Shown piece by piece: positions 10,001-19,436 of a stretch of 42,649 nucleotides of DNA. Numbering within the stretch: the first letter of the stretch is position 1; each line of letters starts with the position of its first letter. The stretch covers positions 1-42,649 of IMG/VR virus record IMGVR_UViG_3300042865_000288; one strand, written 5' to 3'. The translations under genes were made by a program, and so were the position numbers. Origin of the DNA: a virus. The notes under the pieces are model-generated. The model searched no databases. It was not told the origin of the DNA and was given only the letters and a program-made list of their open reading frames with translations.

Positions 10001-13000
10001 AAACAAAAAATCTTTTGTAAGATCTTACCAAGCTAACATTAAGAATGTAGACTTCTTTGAACTTAACCGTGGTATCAGCAAGTTAAACAGACCAAGTGAT
10101 TCTGCATTGAGTGATCAAGACTCAAGAAAAGTTTCAGATGCTATGGACATGGTTATCTCAGATGTTATTGATGAGATGTATGAAGAGCGTTTGGCTGAAG
10201 CTGAAGAGACTGGAAACTATAATAGTCTTAAATCTGGAACAATAGGTATGCTATTAGATCCGGAGTTAAGGGCATTTACATATACTGTTGTTAAAGAAAG
10301 ACTTCAAGATAAGTTAGACTATTTTAAAAACAAACTTCATTCTGAACCTGGTATAGCTCCATTTAGTGAGATTAAAACTTTGGAAGACATAGAGTCTAAT
10401 GCGGTAGCTGTATTAAAATCAGCTAAAGGAGAAGATAAGTATGTATTCCTTAAGTCACAGATAGATGGCTTTGACAATCTTAATCCTGAAATGAAAAAAG
10501 GGACAAGAGTAAAAGGTGAGTCTTGGCATGGTATAAAAATAGTTGGTGACTTCTTTTCTCATAAAAGTATTAAGAAAGATGCTAAGCCTGTAAACATTAT
10601 TGTTGTTTCAAATCTTGAAGATGCACAGGTGCAATATGATAACTATGTTGCCGGAGGTGCTAAAGATTATATTGATATAGAACTTAAAGATATTCCAGAG
10701 TATAATATTTCTGCAGAGCAAGAACTTACTCTTGATAATGTAAGAATACTACAAGCTGCTATAGATAATTATGGTGATCCAGAATGGGATATAAAAGGAA
10801 TAGAGCCTACAGGTACCATTGCCTATCACTTACAAAATTCTGACTTTGATATTAGTAAAAACAAGTATGACCTAGAGTTAGATGAAGAAGGTGAAGAAAT
10901 TGATGCAGATGTTCAAGATCAAACTAGAGATAGTGAAACACAATTTGGTGGAGAAGCAGGTAATAAAAAATCACTACTGCAACTAGCATCTAAAGAAGTA
11001 ATATACATTCTAAAAAGCTTACATAAAGTTGATAGAAGCGGAGAGATTTCTTATGATAGATTTGGATTTAAAGAAAGAGCTGACTTTAGAAAAGTATGGA
11101 ATATAGTTACTAAAGCTATTGGTGGTATAAGAGATAGAGTAGAAGTTTATGACCGTTTAATGGCAGAGTCTGCTAACTTTCCTGAGATTGCTCAGTTAAT
11201 TAAGACTAAGTTTCCTAATCCAAAACTTATTACTAACTCCTTTGAGCAAGATGTAAGTAATTCATTTTGGCAAACATTTGCAAAACCTTCAGTTAAGTAT
11301 TATCAGTATACTGTGTTCCCGCAATATGCAGATGGTGCTGACATGTTTGGTAATCCAATAAATTACATTAAAGGCTATGAATCTGATGTAACTCAATCTT
11401 CAATTGAAGTTGATAGTACAATTAGAAAGTTTGAAGCATTATTCAAAGGTAGTATTGCAAATCAATTTATAGAAAAGAATGCTGATAACCAATCAATGTT
11501 AAAACTTGATAGTGTAATTGAGGCCTTTGAAAATAAAAAGTACCCAGGACAATTAGATACTAGTAAAGCATTTGAATTTGCTGCAGCACTAGGAATGAAA
11601 CTGGATAATCTTCCGGTAATTAAGAAAAGTCTACAAGATGAAGCTGAGTATTATGGTCTTCCATATTTCTATGACATTATTAAAGATTTTAATGCTATAC
11701 AGAAAGCACAGAAAGCTACTCCTGAACAAATAGAGTTTCTTAATAAGTTTATTAGTAATCCTGTTGGAACACTAAGAGGTGAGATACCTAAAGGAGTTTT
11801 AAAAAGCTTTAGAAAAGAAGTTGCTGAGAAAAACATATTAAAGAGAATTGCTGAATTGCAATCTCAATATGGATATGACTCTGCTAACCCAGGAATCTTA
11901 TTACCTGACGGTAATAGAGTATTTGAAAATGTAAATCACAGTCAAGTTACAGTTACTGTAGACACTATAAATAAAGTTGAAAATCTAGAAGATCTCTGGA
12001 CTAAACCTGAGTTTAAGTTTATGTCACACTGGAGACCAGGTAAATCATTCTTTACATTAAGATCTAAAGTTATTGGATCTATGTTTGATACTACCAATGG
12101 TACTTTTGAGAAAAAAGGTGATAAGTATTTAGAGTTCCTAATGACTGCAGGTACACAGTTTGCAGAGATAGAGGGAATAAATACAGCTGACTTAGATAAA
12201 TTAGGTAAGTTTCAGCAGGAGTTCCATACATTTACATTAGGTGGAATAGCTGAGTTTATCCGTCATGCTGAAAAGAAATCTGCATTTGGTATTAAGCAGG
12301 CAGGTGGCAAAATGAAAGTTATTGTTAATGGAATCACCAATGGTGTTGACCAAAACTTATATATTGACTTAAGTAAGTTTGCTCCAAAGCCTGGACAACA
12401 AATAACTGATGGAGAAATTGTTGCTGCGGGAGGTTATTTCTTTGACTATATAGCTGCAGAGTTTGATAGAATCAGATACTTTAAACAAAACCCTCAGGAT
12501 CTTAAAAACATTAAAGGTTACAACAGAGAAATTAAAGATGCTAATGGTAAGGTAATCGGTAGAGCCGGTGAATTCTTTACAGCATTTGATAATATCTTGA
12601 CTAAAGCTACAAAGAATAAACTTTATGAACTTGCAAATGACCCTGTAATTGATCTACCTATCTACATAAAAAATAATCAGGACTTATACCTTGATATTCA
12701 GAATGATATAGTAGCTTACTTCAATGAAAAAGTTATGTCTGTTAAAGAAAACTACTTTGATAAGATGACTTATATTGATGATAAGGTCTATGAAAAAGCA
12801 GGTGTTTCAAAAGCAGAAAATGAAATAGATGAAAGTAAAGAAGTTCTGATAAAAGGCTATCTATATAATGACTGGATTCACAAGTTTGAAATGTTTAACA
12901 TGTTCAATGGAGATCTTGCTCAGTTTAATCATGATAAGCAAGAAGCAAGTAAGCGTGCTCCTGGATCAACTTCTGATGGTGATGGATTTGTGAATGATAA

Positions 13001-16000
13001 ATACATGCATGAATTCATTAACAAAGTCTTTAATAAGAAGACTTATGCTCAAAAGTTAGCTAAAGAAACTGGATTAGACTTAGATAAGTTTGTAATGGAT
13101 GGTACCTTAAATACCGGAGTTATTGCAGATGCAGAAAGAAAATCTGTTTACTTAGATGATTATCTAAATGCATGGGAAGAACAATATCGTGCTAACCTAA
13201 CACCTATTATCAAAGACAAAGCTAAACTAGAAACAGAAATCAAAAGAAGATTAGCTAAAGATGCTAAGGCATATAAAGAAATGAAAGAATCTGATGGTGC
13301 AGCATTTATGACGCTTGATGCATACCGTACTATCAAAAAGATGGGTAATAACTGGGGTATTCCACAGGAAGCTTTATATCAACAGATTGTTAATGGAGAA
13401 GAGGTAGATCCTTTAAAAGTAAAAGAGTTTTTCCCTATATATAAACTTCATTACTACGGTTCCATTGCTAATGCTCCTATAGCAACAACAGCTATGCATA
13501 AGTTTGCAGTTGCACCTATTATTCCAACTATTGCTGTAAAAGGTACTGAGTTGTATAATCTACATGTAAAAATGCTCAAATCAAATATTCAGTATGTTAC
13601 ATTTGGTTCAGGCTCTAAAGTAGGAACACTTACCACTGATGGAAATTTTGATAACATTTTTGGTAATGAAGAACAGAATACAGTGTCAATGGATGCACCA
13701 ATTAAAAACAATCAGATTTATTTGGAGTATCTAAAAGATGTAACAAAGGTTGCTAGCAAACTTAAGAAAGAGATAAGCTACCCAACACAGAAACGTGTAT
13801 TACTATTAGATAGTTTATATAATGTTGGAGAGATCATGCATAAATCACATGAGAATATTGCCAATAATTATAAAGCATCTGTTGATGAATACACTAATAC
13901 ATTAACACTTGACTTATTAAATAAAATTGGGTATGAATATGATCCTAAGACTGAAAAGTATGTAGGTAAGTTAGACAAGTTTATTGAACTTATCAGAGAT
14001 GAATTAGGTATGAAAGAGGTACCTGAGCATTTAATTAAGCTTTTAGATGTAACTCTTGCAGATAATTTATCAATGGACTTCTCTATTCACCCGGAGGCGG
14101 ATACACTTGAAAAAATTATTGTAAATAGAATTCAGAAAAGTGTAGTAAAGCAAAAAACAAAAGGAGAATCATTAGTTCAGGCTCCATCTACTTTTTATAA
14201 TGGTGTATGGGACAGTGCTTATCAAAGAGATGAAGCCATCAAAAAGAATGATGAGTTAATTAAAAAGTATTTAGGTTCTAACAACCTACCTTTTTATATG
14301 ACATCCTTTGATGAAAATGGTAAAAGATTAGCTACTGCAGCTATGAAAGTTGCAATACCATTAAATGGTGACTTCTTGAACATACTTAAACTAAAACATC
14401 CTGATGGAAATCCTATTGGAACTAGAGACCGTTTGAATGATTTAATTAAGAATGAGGAATGGTTAAATGAAAACAGAGAACTAATTACTATTGTAGGACC
14501 AAGAATCCCAACCGATGCTGCTAATACAATGGAGTTTGCTGAGGTATGGCACTTTATTGATGCTTCTGCAGGTAACACAGTTATAGTACCTACTGAGATA
14601 GTTGCTAAAGCTGGATCTGACTTTGACGTAGATAAGATCTTCTTCATGATGCCAAATATAAATCCTGATGGTACAATGGTTAAGGCACCGGCAGAAAGTT
14701 TAAAAGAACTTACTGAGATGGTTAAAGAAGGTAACAAGCTTAATAAAAAACAAAGAAAAGAAAAAGGCTTAAAAAATCCTCAAGTATTGATTGATCAGTA
14801 TAAGAAAGCTGTTCAGAATAAGTTAATTAGAAATACCCGTGAGATACTTTCTTTGCCAGAAAACCTTGCTAACTTGACTAAACCAAATAATACTTATTTA
14901 GTAGAAGATCATGTTGACTTTTATGATAAGTATAACAGAGGATATGATAATAAAAAGAATGCTCATGAAGAACCTGTAAGGATAAATGATGACAAAGAAG
15001 TTATGAGTCCTACAAGAGTATTTGATATTGAGTATAACTTAAGTCAGCATGAGTCTAACCTTTCCGGTAGTTTACCATTAGGTATTATGGCCAAGAAGAA
15101 TAAGATACACACTTTATTTAAAAGCGTAGGTGCCATTATGCCTAAAAGCTATAAGGCTACTGTATGGAATGATGAAGCTAAGAAATATGATGAGCTTCCT
15201 GCAGAATACAATGTAGTTATCCGCATGCCGTATAACAAGACCCGTAATTCTGCTGGTCAAGAAGTTGTATCATTATCTAGTGAAGTTAATGTAGATGGTG
15301 AAAAGATTGGAGATATATTCTCTCATGGTTTACAAGGTTTGCTTGACCGTGCTAAAAATCCTTTTCCATTTAAATTGCAAATTGTAAAAGAAGCATTGAG
15401 TACTATCAATCACCTTATTGAAGCTGGTGTAGGTGTAGCAGAAACATTTGCTTTTGTTAATAATCCTTGGATTGTTAAATATATTCAAAGACAAATGCAG
15501 TATAGCGGGTCAACTTCTAAATTCTTAACTATACCTATACCAAAGAATCAAGTTAAGTCTCAAGCAATGAGAGATGTTATTGATGAACTAGCACAGTATG
15601 GCGGAAATGAAATGAAAAAAACAATATTCCAACTTGCTAATTATGCTAATGACCGTAGACTTTATGACATTATAGATGTAATAAAAAGTAAAGATAAAAA
15701 TATCAGATATGAGTTTACACTTGATAATGGTACAGAATTATCTAAACCATTATCCGCAACTGCTGAAAGAATACTTAGTAAAGATTTTCCATTAGATAAA
15801 ATTTTTACTTTAAAAGAATCTGAGCCAAACAAATCTTTTGATGATCAAAAAACATTGTTTCAAAGATCACCTGGTATTGCTAATAATGATAATTTCTATT
15901 ATGCTGCCGAGGCTGCATGGAGAAGGGCATTTGGGTATCAGACTGAACTTAAAGCGGATGATTTACAAAAGTTTGTAAGGGAAGGAAGCAGTCCTACGAT

Positions 16001-19000
16001 TCAAAACTTGGCAATTCTACTCCACATGGTACAGTTAGAAAAACAGTTTAGTGGTATGGATTCATTAGAAATGTCATTTAGTCCTGATACAGGGCTTATG
16101 GATACTACTCTTCAAGTTAAGAAAAGAGATGATGCATTCAAAATGTTTGATGAGTCATCCAAGATTGATTCTGATTTCTTGAAAAGACTTAGGCATAATT
16201 CACTTCTGTCATCATTCTATAAGAGTGATTTGATCATGGATCTTGTAGTTCCTTTGTTTTCATTAAGACTTAATGAATCTATCTCAGGTTTTATTGAGAA
16301 GAAGATTGAACAAAACAAAGACATGATTGCACAAAAATTTGGGCCAGGTTTACAAGGTCAAGAAAGATTTATCAATATGTACAATAATGCTGTGGTAAAT
16401 TACATCTTCCAAAATACTATGTCTAACTTCCCAGATAAGACTGGTAATCCAGTTATTCTTCCAGAAGAATTACATACTTATCCGGTAACTCAAGTTGAGA
16501 AAGGACCAGCTGTTGTTTTAAATGAAAAAGGTTTCAGAGTAAATATTAAACAAGCTGAAGAAGACTATGCAGCAAAAATCTTTTTAAGCAATAATAACAC
16601 AGATAACAGTTATGCTAGTACTGGTCAAGATACATTTGATGCCGGTCAAAATCCTTTCCCAACATTTGCTAGCTACTTAAAGTTTATAGTTGAGAAAGAA
16701 TATGCAAGCAGTGTTTATACTGATAAAGATGATAAGTTCATAACTGAAAGAGCTTTGATGAATAGCTTCAACCGCGCATACATTATGGGTACTACAAAGT
16801 ATTCATATACAACCTTGGTAATGGACACCATTAATGAGTTTGAAGATCAAAACATTAAAGAAAACTATCCTGTATTATCACAGATTGCTCCTGCAAAATT
16901 TGTTAAGGATGCAAATGTATTAGAGCTTAATGATAAAGCAACTGCCAAAGGTGCAATTGCAGATGACTATTATAAGAATCTAAAACAACTTGCTGACCCT
17001 ACTGTAAGAAAAGTACAGAACAAAGAAGATAACAAAAGAATCAGTGATGTATTTAAGAACTTCTCTATGCTTATGTTCTATCAACATGGAATGGGTTATT
17101 CTAAACTTGGATTCCCAAAAATCTTAGACCCAGAAGCATTTACTGAAGTAATGCAGAATGCAGCTAATAGTTTCTTAAATAATAACTTGGATGAACAAAC
17201 ATTTGAAAGAATCTATGCTAGACTTAATACTAAGAGTCAATTTAAAGATTATACAGTTGATCCAAGTAAAATGGATGAACCAGAAACTATTGAAGCTTTA
17301 CTAGATACACTATCAGATGATGCACTTGCAGAAATGGCTAATTTCCTAGGTACTGGAACATCTACACCATCTACTCAACCTACTGAAAGAAAAACCTACT
17401 CAGGTAAAGTAACTAATTTACAACCTAATCAAATATTTGTATTTGGAAGTAATCCTGAAGGAAGACATGGTGCTGGTGCTGCTAAATATGCAAAAGATAA
17501 TTTTGGGGCTATTTATGGACAGGGAGAAGGTCTTCAAGGGCAAAGTTATGCTTTACCTACTAAAGACTTAAGAGTAAAAGAGAATAATGGTTTAAGATCC
17601 ATTTCATCTAAAGACATAACTTCTAATATTAAAAAATTATATGATATTGCAAGGCAAAACCCTACTAAAGAATTTTTAGTATCAGATTATTCTGGAACTA
17701 ATCTTAATGGTTATACAGGCCAAGAAATGGCAGATATGTTTTCTGAGGCAGGACTTATACCTAATAATATTGTGTTTCATGAAAACTTTAATAAGTTAAT
17801 AACTACTCAACCTACTCAATCTACTGAAGCATCAGAATATATAAATTATTCTGGTGGAGCAATAGGTAGTGATACAATATGGTCAGAAATAGGTAAAGAA
17901 TTTGGAATAGGTAAACAAGTAGATTATAAACCACAAACTTTACAAAAACTCACTTCTGAACAAGTTAAAGAAGTTGAAGATGCTTATCAAAAAGCAGCAA
18001 GTGATTTAGGAAGAAAAGCATTAGAATATGATTGGAATAACCCTAATGCTAAAAATGCCGAAGGAAAAAGTATTTATTATTCAGGTGGTTTAGTAAGAAG
18101 AGATTATCTTCAAGCTAAAGCAGCAGATGCAGTATTTGCAGTGGGTAAAATTTTAGAACAAGGAGATACTAATAGTAAAGGTTATAAAGTAAAAGCTCTT
18201 CAAGTTGATGGTGGTACCGGATATGCTGTACAAATGGCCATTAATCTTGGTAAACCAGTATATGTATTTGATCTAAATTATAATGTTTGGATGAAATATA
18301 ATCCAGAAGGCCTTGTAGACTCAGATATACCAGGACAGAAAGGTAGATTTGAACAAACTGATACTCCTATTTTAACAAAGAAATTTGCTGGTGTTGGTAC
18401 TAGAGAAATAACTGAAGCTGGTAAACAAGCTATTAGAGATGTATATACTAATACATTTGCAACTCCTACCACTCAACCATCTACTCAACCTACTGAAGCT
18501 CCAGTAAGTAATACTAATAAACCTAAAGGTGAAGAAGTAGTACCTGGAATATATGTAAATCAAGCTGCTTTAACTAAAGAAGAACAACTTGAGTTATTTG
18601 ATTATTTAAAACCATATCTTGAAGAACAAGCTGCCAAAACTAATAAAGGAACACAAGCTAGTAAAATGATTGGTCTTGGTTTAAGATGGGATTACAAAAG
18701 TAATAATGTAGGAAGAACAGCAATTAATATTCCAGATGTAATTAATCCAGGTAATAAAAACAAATATGGATATTATGATGTATCTATTAATGATCAACCC
18801 CTTGGACAAATTACAGCAAGATTTAGAGAGCTAATGCAAAAAGCTACCGGAGTAGATATGACAAACTATGATGGTGCTATTATTAATCTTTATGAAAAAG
18901 ATACCTTTATATCTTCTCATAATGATGTAGATGAAAGCAAGTCAGCTATTAAGTATCCAGTTATTGGTATTAATCTAGGTGGTAAAGGTAATTTCTCAAT

Positions 19001-19436
19001 TGAAAGAATACCAGGAGCAGGTCAATTAAGTTTAGAAGCCGGAACAGGTTATATATTTGGTGTTGATGGTGTTAACAGAGAAGTATGGCATAGAACATTC
19101 CCAACTCCACAAGATACATTTTTACCAGAACTTACTACAAAAATTGATGGTAAAACATATCCTGCTGGTTCTTATAGAGTTACTATTACTATGAGAAGGG
19201 TTACACCTTTAGAACCTGGTATGCCTACAGCACCAGCTAAGATTACTACCCAACCTACAGCTATTGAGACTGCTGCAGCAACACCGTTAGATAAAATAAA
19301 TGAATTTTATAACAGTCTTACTCAGGAACAAAAAGATAAATTAGGTAACTTAGATGACTTGATTGCTGAGTATAATGATGTTCCGTTTGACTATCCGGTA
19401 GAAGATTATATTGAAAGTATTAAATGTAAGTTATAA
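7047..19436 (+). CDS. Giant single-chain phage RNA polymerase with extra peptidase, SLOG-like and AlkB-like modules
   Basis: This 4129-residue protein is the crAss-like phage RNA polymerase. The catalytic double-psi barrel is clear: an RIPT motif (residues 2486-2489) precedes DFDVD (2525-2529, nt 14619-14633), whose three Asp residues would hold Mg2+, matching DFDID of the characterised phi14:2 enzyme and NADFDGD of cellular beta-prime. A likely beta-type barrel lies upstream (MHK at 2150-2152, GSGSKVG at 2187-2193), Lys2152 and Lys2191 being candidate conserved lysines. Other parts: an acidic stretch near 133-145; a zincin-like HEAWH (872-876); and, beyond the polymerase, three modules joined by Thr-Gln-Pro linkers: a FVFGSN/GRHGAGAA family (3450-3585), a SLOG-like fold (YSGGAIGSD, DGGTGYAVQMA, FAGVGTRE; 3597-3805), and an AlkB-like 2-oxoglutarate/Fe dioxygenase (His3958, Asp3960, His4015, Arg4044/4050). 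Cys4 and Cys4127 are its only cysteines. Probably packaged to transcribe early genes after entry (inference). The downstream ATG overlaps its TAA. Confidence 0.93.
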   Translation: MISCPITQLPLENFYKYVFRAIKDRLGNDKTFDVNDFMEKLFEESVKNADPETAAKWLQSTPRVINLIITKSFSDKIPLVKGLDSIYGLMTDFAKPNGEGFQNVLKKYSKPVDTKDLKETAAHQLSLEFSDEEEEDSDEEKNEEKTTKPNTTARLKTPVVMSGTLQSFLPVKPEEKTDTYIEKLDQPRAKILTNLGILGDAFNMSDPFSGDFTYQGKKIKVKATNLYAFSQQHFNELDPTTQDEIRQSGLFTAINRAQEGVTQADKRVILVITDDTGENLYFDEEGNITSKGNGSMVYQFMRDVRKTPKGYTVTDIYGKEEQLMPVATYAAMTYNPKIDGDMATYIETVKDQREKELKRLFEIREKALGNEVQLEFSGLSTGITSDLTATKIPLSDFLKIPGSTKKSLKTIRTLKLAEGNFKKGRAVINLNGTDFQVNRSSMPDSIADQIAAVMFDPNIPFETKKDFYSQFIPEDSETKLAYTMRKHEIIPDTAKGTFRIKLYDTVGDSFGFTTEPIFDFVISKSSLTKASKEQLEKGIKTLSDTLKTGRKNNKPTYMSYKSDLLNSEDYLVYNSNTKQIEIGNYIDFLSTLDGYVDLFDGDPGFYNKHMLFNEPTKLDKEIKKANEAVTKTFEEEVAEAMREADERRALENANKSPIEREADIIKDRALSSEYRDTLAAQGSQGRYDSFYYTASLIQSINNNRDIRYTRESAEQLRDMFVGARYISGKQIDAVNAAIDALFPKGNTEAQNTVEIIQKTVEPEMPDPTKINPVATKKGSLLSRIPKTGSLDRSGYIADEIGEEDTAKVLDWWNNTELGKELQKHIALEHAYNLVNSDVFARFIIDGSTLTNPDIKGKIQINKGKGTLVDIYHEAWHAFSQLYLTRQEKYDLYDEVINYKDSKGKQPYKSMNYKEVDELLAEDLRTYMKSNYIKKGSPMRNKIFRKIMNFLRALFGLQPINATEVITDVMNVPAVREMFEKLNYSSNKKSFVRSYQANIKNVDFFELNRGISKLNRPSDSALSDQDSRKVSDAMDMVISDVIDEMYEERLAEAEETGNYNSLKSGTIGMLLDPELRAFTYTVVKERLQDKLDYFKNKLHSEPGIAPFSEIKTLEDIESNAVAVLKSAKGEDKYVFLKSQIDGFDNLNPEMKKGTRVKGESWHGIKIVGDFFSHKSIKKDAKPVNIIVVSNLEDAQVQYDNYVAGGAKDYIDIELKDIPEYNISAEQELTLDNVRILQAAIDNYGDPEWDIKGIEPTGTIAYHLQNSDFDISKNKYDLELDEEGEEIDADVQDQTRDSETQFGGEAGNKKSLLQLASKEVIYILKSLHKVDRSGEISYDRFGFKERADFRKVWNIVTKAIGGIRDRVEVYDRLMAESANFPEIAQLIKTKFPNPKLITNSFEQDVSNSFWQTFAKPSVKYYQYTVFPQYADGADMFGNPINYIKGYESDVTQSSIEVDSTIRKFEALFKGSIANQFIEKNADNQSMLKLDSVIEAFENKKYPGQLDTSKAFEFAAALGMKLDNLPVIKKSLQDEAEYYGLPYFYDIIKDFNAIQKAQKATPEQIEFLNKFISNPVGTLRGEIPKGVLKSFRKEVAEKNILKRIAELQSQYGYDSANPGILLPDGNRVFENVNHSQVTVTVDTINKVENLEDLWTKPEFKFMSHWRPGKSFFTLRSKVIGSMFDTTNGTFEKKGDKYLEFLMTAGTQFAEIEGINTADLDKLGKFQQEFHTFTLGGIAEFIRHAEKKSAFGIKQAGGKMKVIVNGITNGVDQNLYIDLSKFAPKPGQQITDGEIVAAGGYFFDYIAAEFDRIRYFKQNPQDLKNIKGYNREIKDANGKVIGRAGEFFTAFDNILTKATKNKLYELANDPVIDLPIYIKNNQDLYLDIQNDIVAYFNEKVMSVKENYFDKMTYIDDKVYEKAGVSKAENEIDESKEVLIKGYLYNDWIHKFEMFNMFNGDLAQFNHDKQEASKRAPGSTSDGDGFVNDKYMHEFINKVFNKKTYAQKLAKETGLDLDKFVMDGTLNTGVIADAERKSVYLDDYLNAWEEQYRANLTPIIKDKAKLETEIKRRLAKDAKAYKEMKESDGAAFMTLDAYRTIKKMGNNWGIPQEALYQQIVNGEEVDPLKVKEFFPIYKLHYYGSIANAPIATTAMHKFAVAPIIPTIAVKGTELYNLHVKMLKSNIQYVTFGSGSKVGTLTTDGNFDNIFGNEEQNTVSMDAPIKNNQIYLEYLKDVTKVASKLKKEISYPTQKRVLLLDSLYNVGEIMHKSHENIANNYKASVDEYTNTLTLDLLNKIGYEYDPKTEKYVGKLDKFIELIRDELGMKEVPEHLIKLLDVTLADNLSMDFSIHPEADTLEKIIVNRIQKSVVKQKTKGESLVQAPSTFYNGVWDSAYQRDEAIKKNDELIKKYLGSNNLPFYMTSFDENGKRLATAAMKVAIPLNGDFLNILKLKHPDGNPIGTRDRLNDLIKNEEWLNENRELITIVGPRIPTDAANTMEFAEVWHFIDASAGNTVIVPTEIVAKAGSDFDVDKIFFMMPNINPDGTMVKAPAESLKELTEMVKEGNKLNKKQRKEKGLKNPQVLIDQYKKAVQNKLIRNTREILSLPENLANLTKPNNTYLVEDHVDFYDKYNRGYDNKKNAHEEPVRINDDKEVMSPTRVFDIEYNLSQHESNLSGSLPLGIMAKKNKIHTLFKSVGAIMPKSYKATVWNDEAKKYDELPAEYNVVIRMPYNKTRNSAGQEVVSLSSEVNVDGEKIGDIFSHGLQGLLDRAKNPFPFKLQIVKEALSTINHLIEAGVGVAETFAFVNNPWIVKYIQRQMQYSGSTSKFLTIPIPKNQVKSQAMRDVIDELAQYGGNEMKKTIFQLANYANDRRLYDIIDVIKSKDKNIRYEFTLDNGTELSKPLSATAERILSKDFPLDKIFTLKESEPNKSFDDQKTLFQRSPGIANNDNFYYAAEAAWRRAFGYQTELKADDLQKFVREGSSPTIQNLAILLHMVQLEKQFSGMDSLEMSFSPDTGLMDTTLQVKKRDDAFKMFDESSKIDSDFLKRLRHNSLLSSFYKSDLIMDLVVPLFSLRLNESISGFIEKKIEQNKDMIAQKFGPGLQGQERFINMYNNAVVNYIFQNTMSNFPDKTGNPVILPEELHTYPVTQVEKGPAVVLNEKGFRVNIKQAEEDYAAKIFLSNNNTDNSYASTGQDTFDAGQNPFPTFASYLKFIVEKEYASSVYTDKDDKFITERALMNSFNRAYIMGTTKYSYTTLVMDTINEFEDQNIKENYPVLSQIAPAKFVKDANVLELNDKATAKGAIADDYYKNLKQLADPTVRKVQNKEDNKRISDVFKNFSMLMFYQHGMGYSKLGFPKILDPEAFTEVMQNAANSFLNNNLDEQTFERIYARLNTKSQFKDYTVDPSKMDEPETIEALLDTLSDDALAEMANFLGTGTSTPSTQPTERKTYSGKVTNLQPNQIFVFGSNPEGRHGAGAAKYAKDNFGAIYGQGEGLQGQSYALPTKDLRVKENNGLRSISSKDITSNIKKLYDIARQNPTKEFLVSDYSGTNLNGYTGQEMADMFSEAGLIPNNIVFHENFNKLITTQPTQSTEASEYINYSGGAIGSDTIWSEIGKEFGIGKQVDYKPQTLQKLTSEQVKEVEDAYQKAASDLGRKALEYDWNNPNAKNAEGKSIYYSGGLVRRDYLQAKAADAVFAVGKILEQGDTNSKGYKVKALQVDGGTGYAVQMAINLGKPVYVFDLNYNVWMKYNPEGLVDSDIPGQKGRFEQTDTPILTKKFAGVGTREITEAGKQAIRDVYTNTFATPTTQPSTQPTEAPVSNTNKPKGEEVVPGIYVNQAALTKEEQLELFDYLKPYLEEQAAKTNKGTQASKMIGLGLRWDYKSNNVGRTAINIPDVINPGNKNKYGYYDVSINDQPLGQITARFRELMQKATGVDMTNYDGAIINLYEKDTFISSHNDVDESKSAIKYPVIGINLGGKGNFSIERIPGAGQLSLEAGTGYIFGVDGVNREVWHRTFPTPQDTFLPELTTKIDGKTYPAGSYRVTITMRRVTPLEPGMPTAPAKITTQPTAIETAAATPLDKINEFYNSLTQEQKDKLGNLDDLIAEYNDVPFDYPVEDYIESIKCKL
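17361..19265 (+). repeat. Thr-Gln-Pro linker repeats separating RNA polymerase tail modules
   Basis: Four in-frame copies of a Thr/Gln/Pro-rich linker lie in the 3' end of the polymerase gene: nt about 17361-17387 (STPSTQPTE), 17803-17828 (TTQPTQSTE), 18468-18500 (TTQPSTQPTEA) and 19243-19265 (TTQPTAIE). The first three share the DNA phrase ctactcaacctactgaa or a near copy. They flank and separate the three accessory modules, so they look like flexible tethers and also like short homologies through which modules could be exchanged or lost. Confidence 0.85.

Noticed and set aside
14294-14737. 147-residue minus-strand ORF within the polymerase gene
   Set aside because: It lies opposite the conserved RIPT/DFDVD region and its sequence is a low-complexity shadow of that coding frame.
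7047-19436. Inteins to explain the terminal cysteines of the giant proteins
   Set aside because: The polymerase has no internal Cys and I see no intein blocks; the terminal Cys residues lie only 3-4 residues from the ends, too short for split-intein halves.
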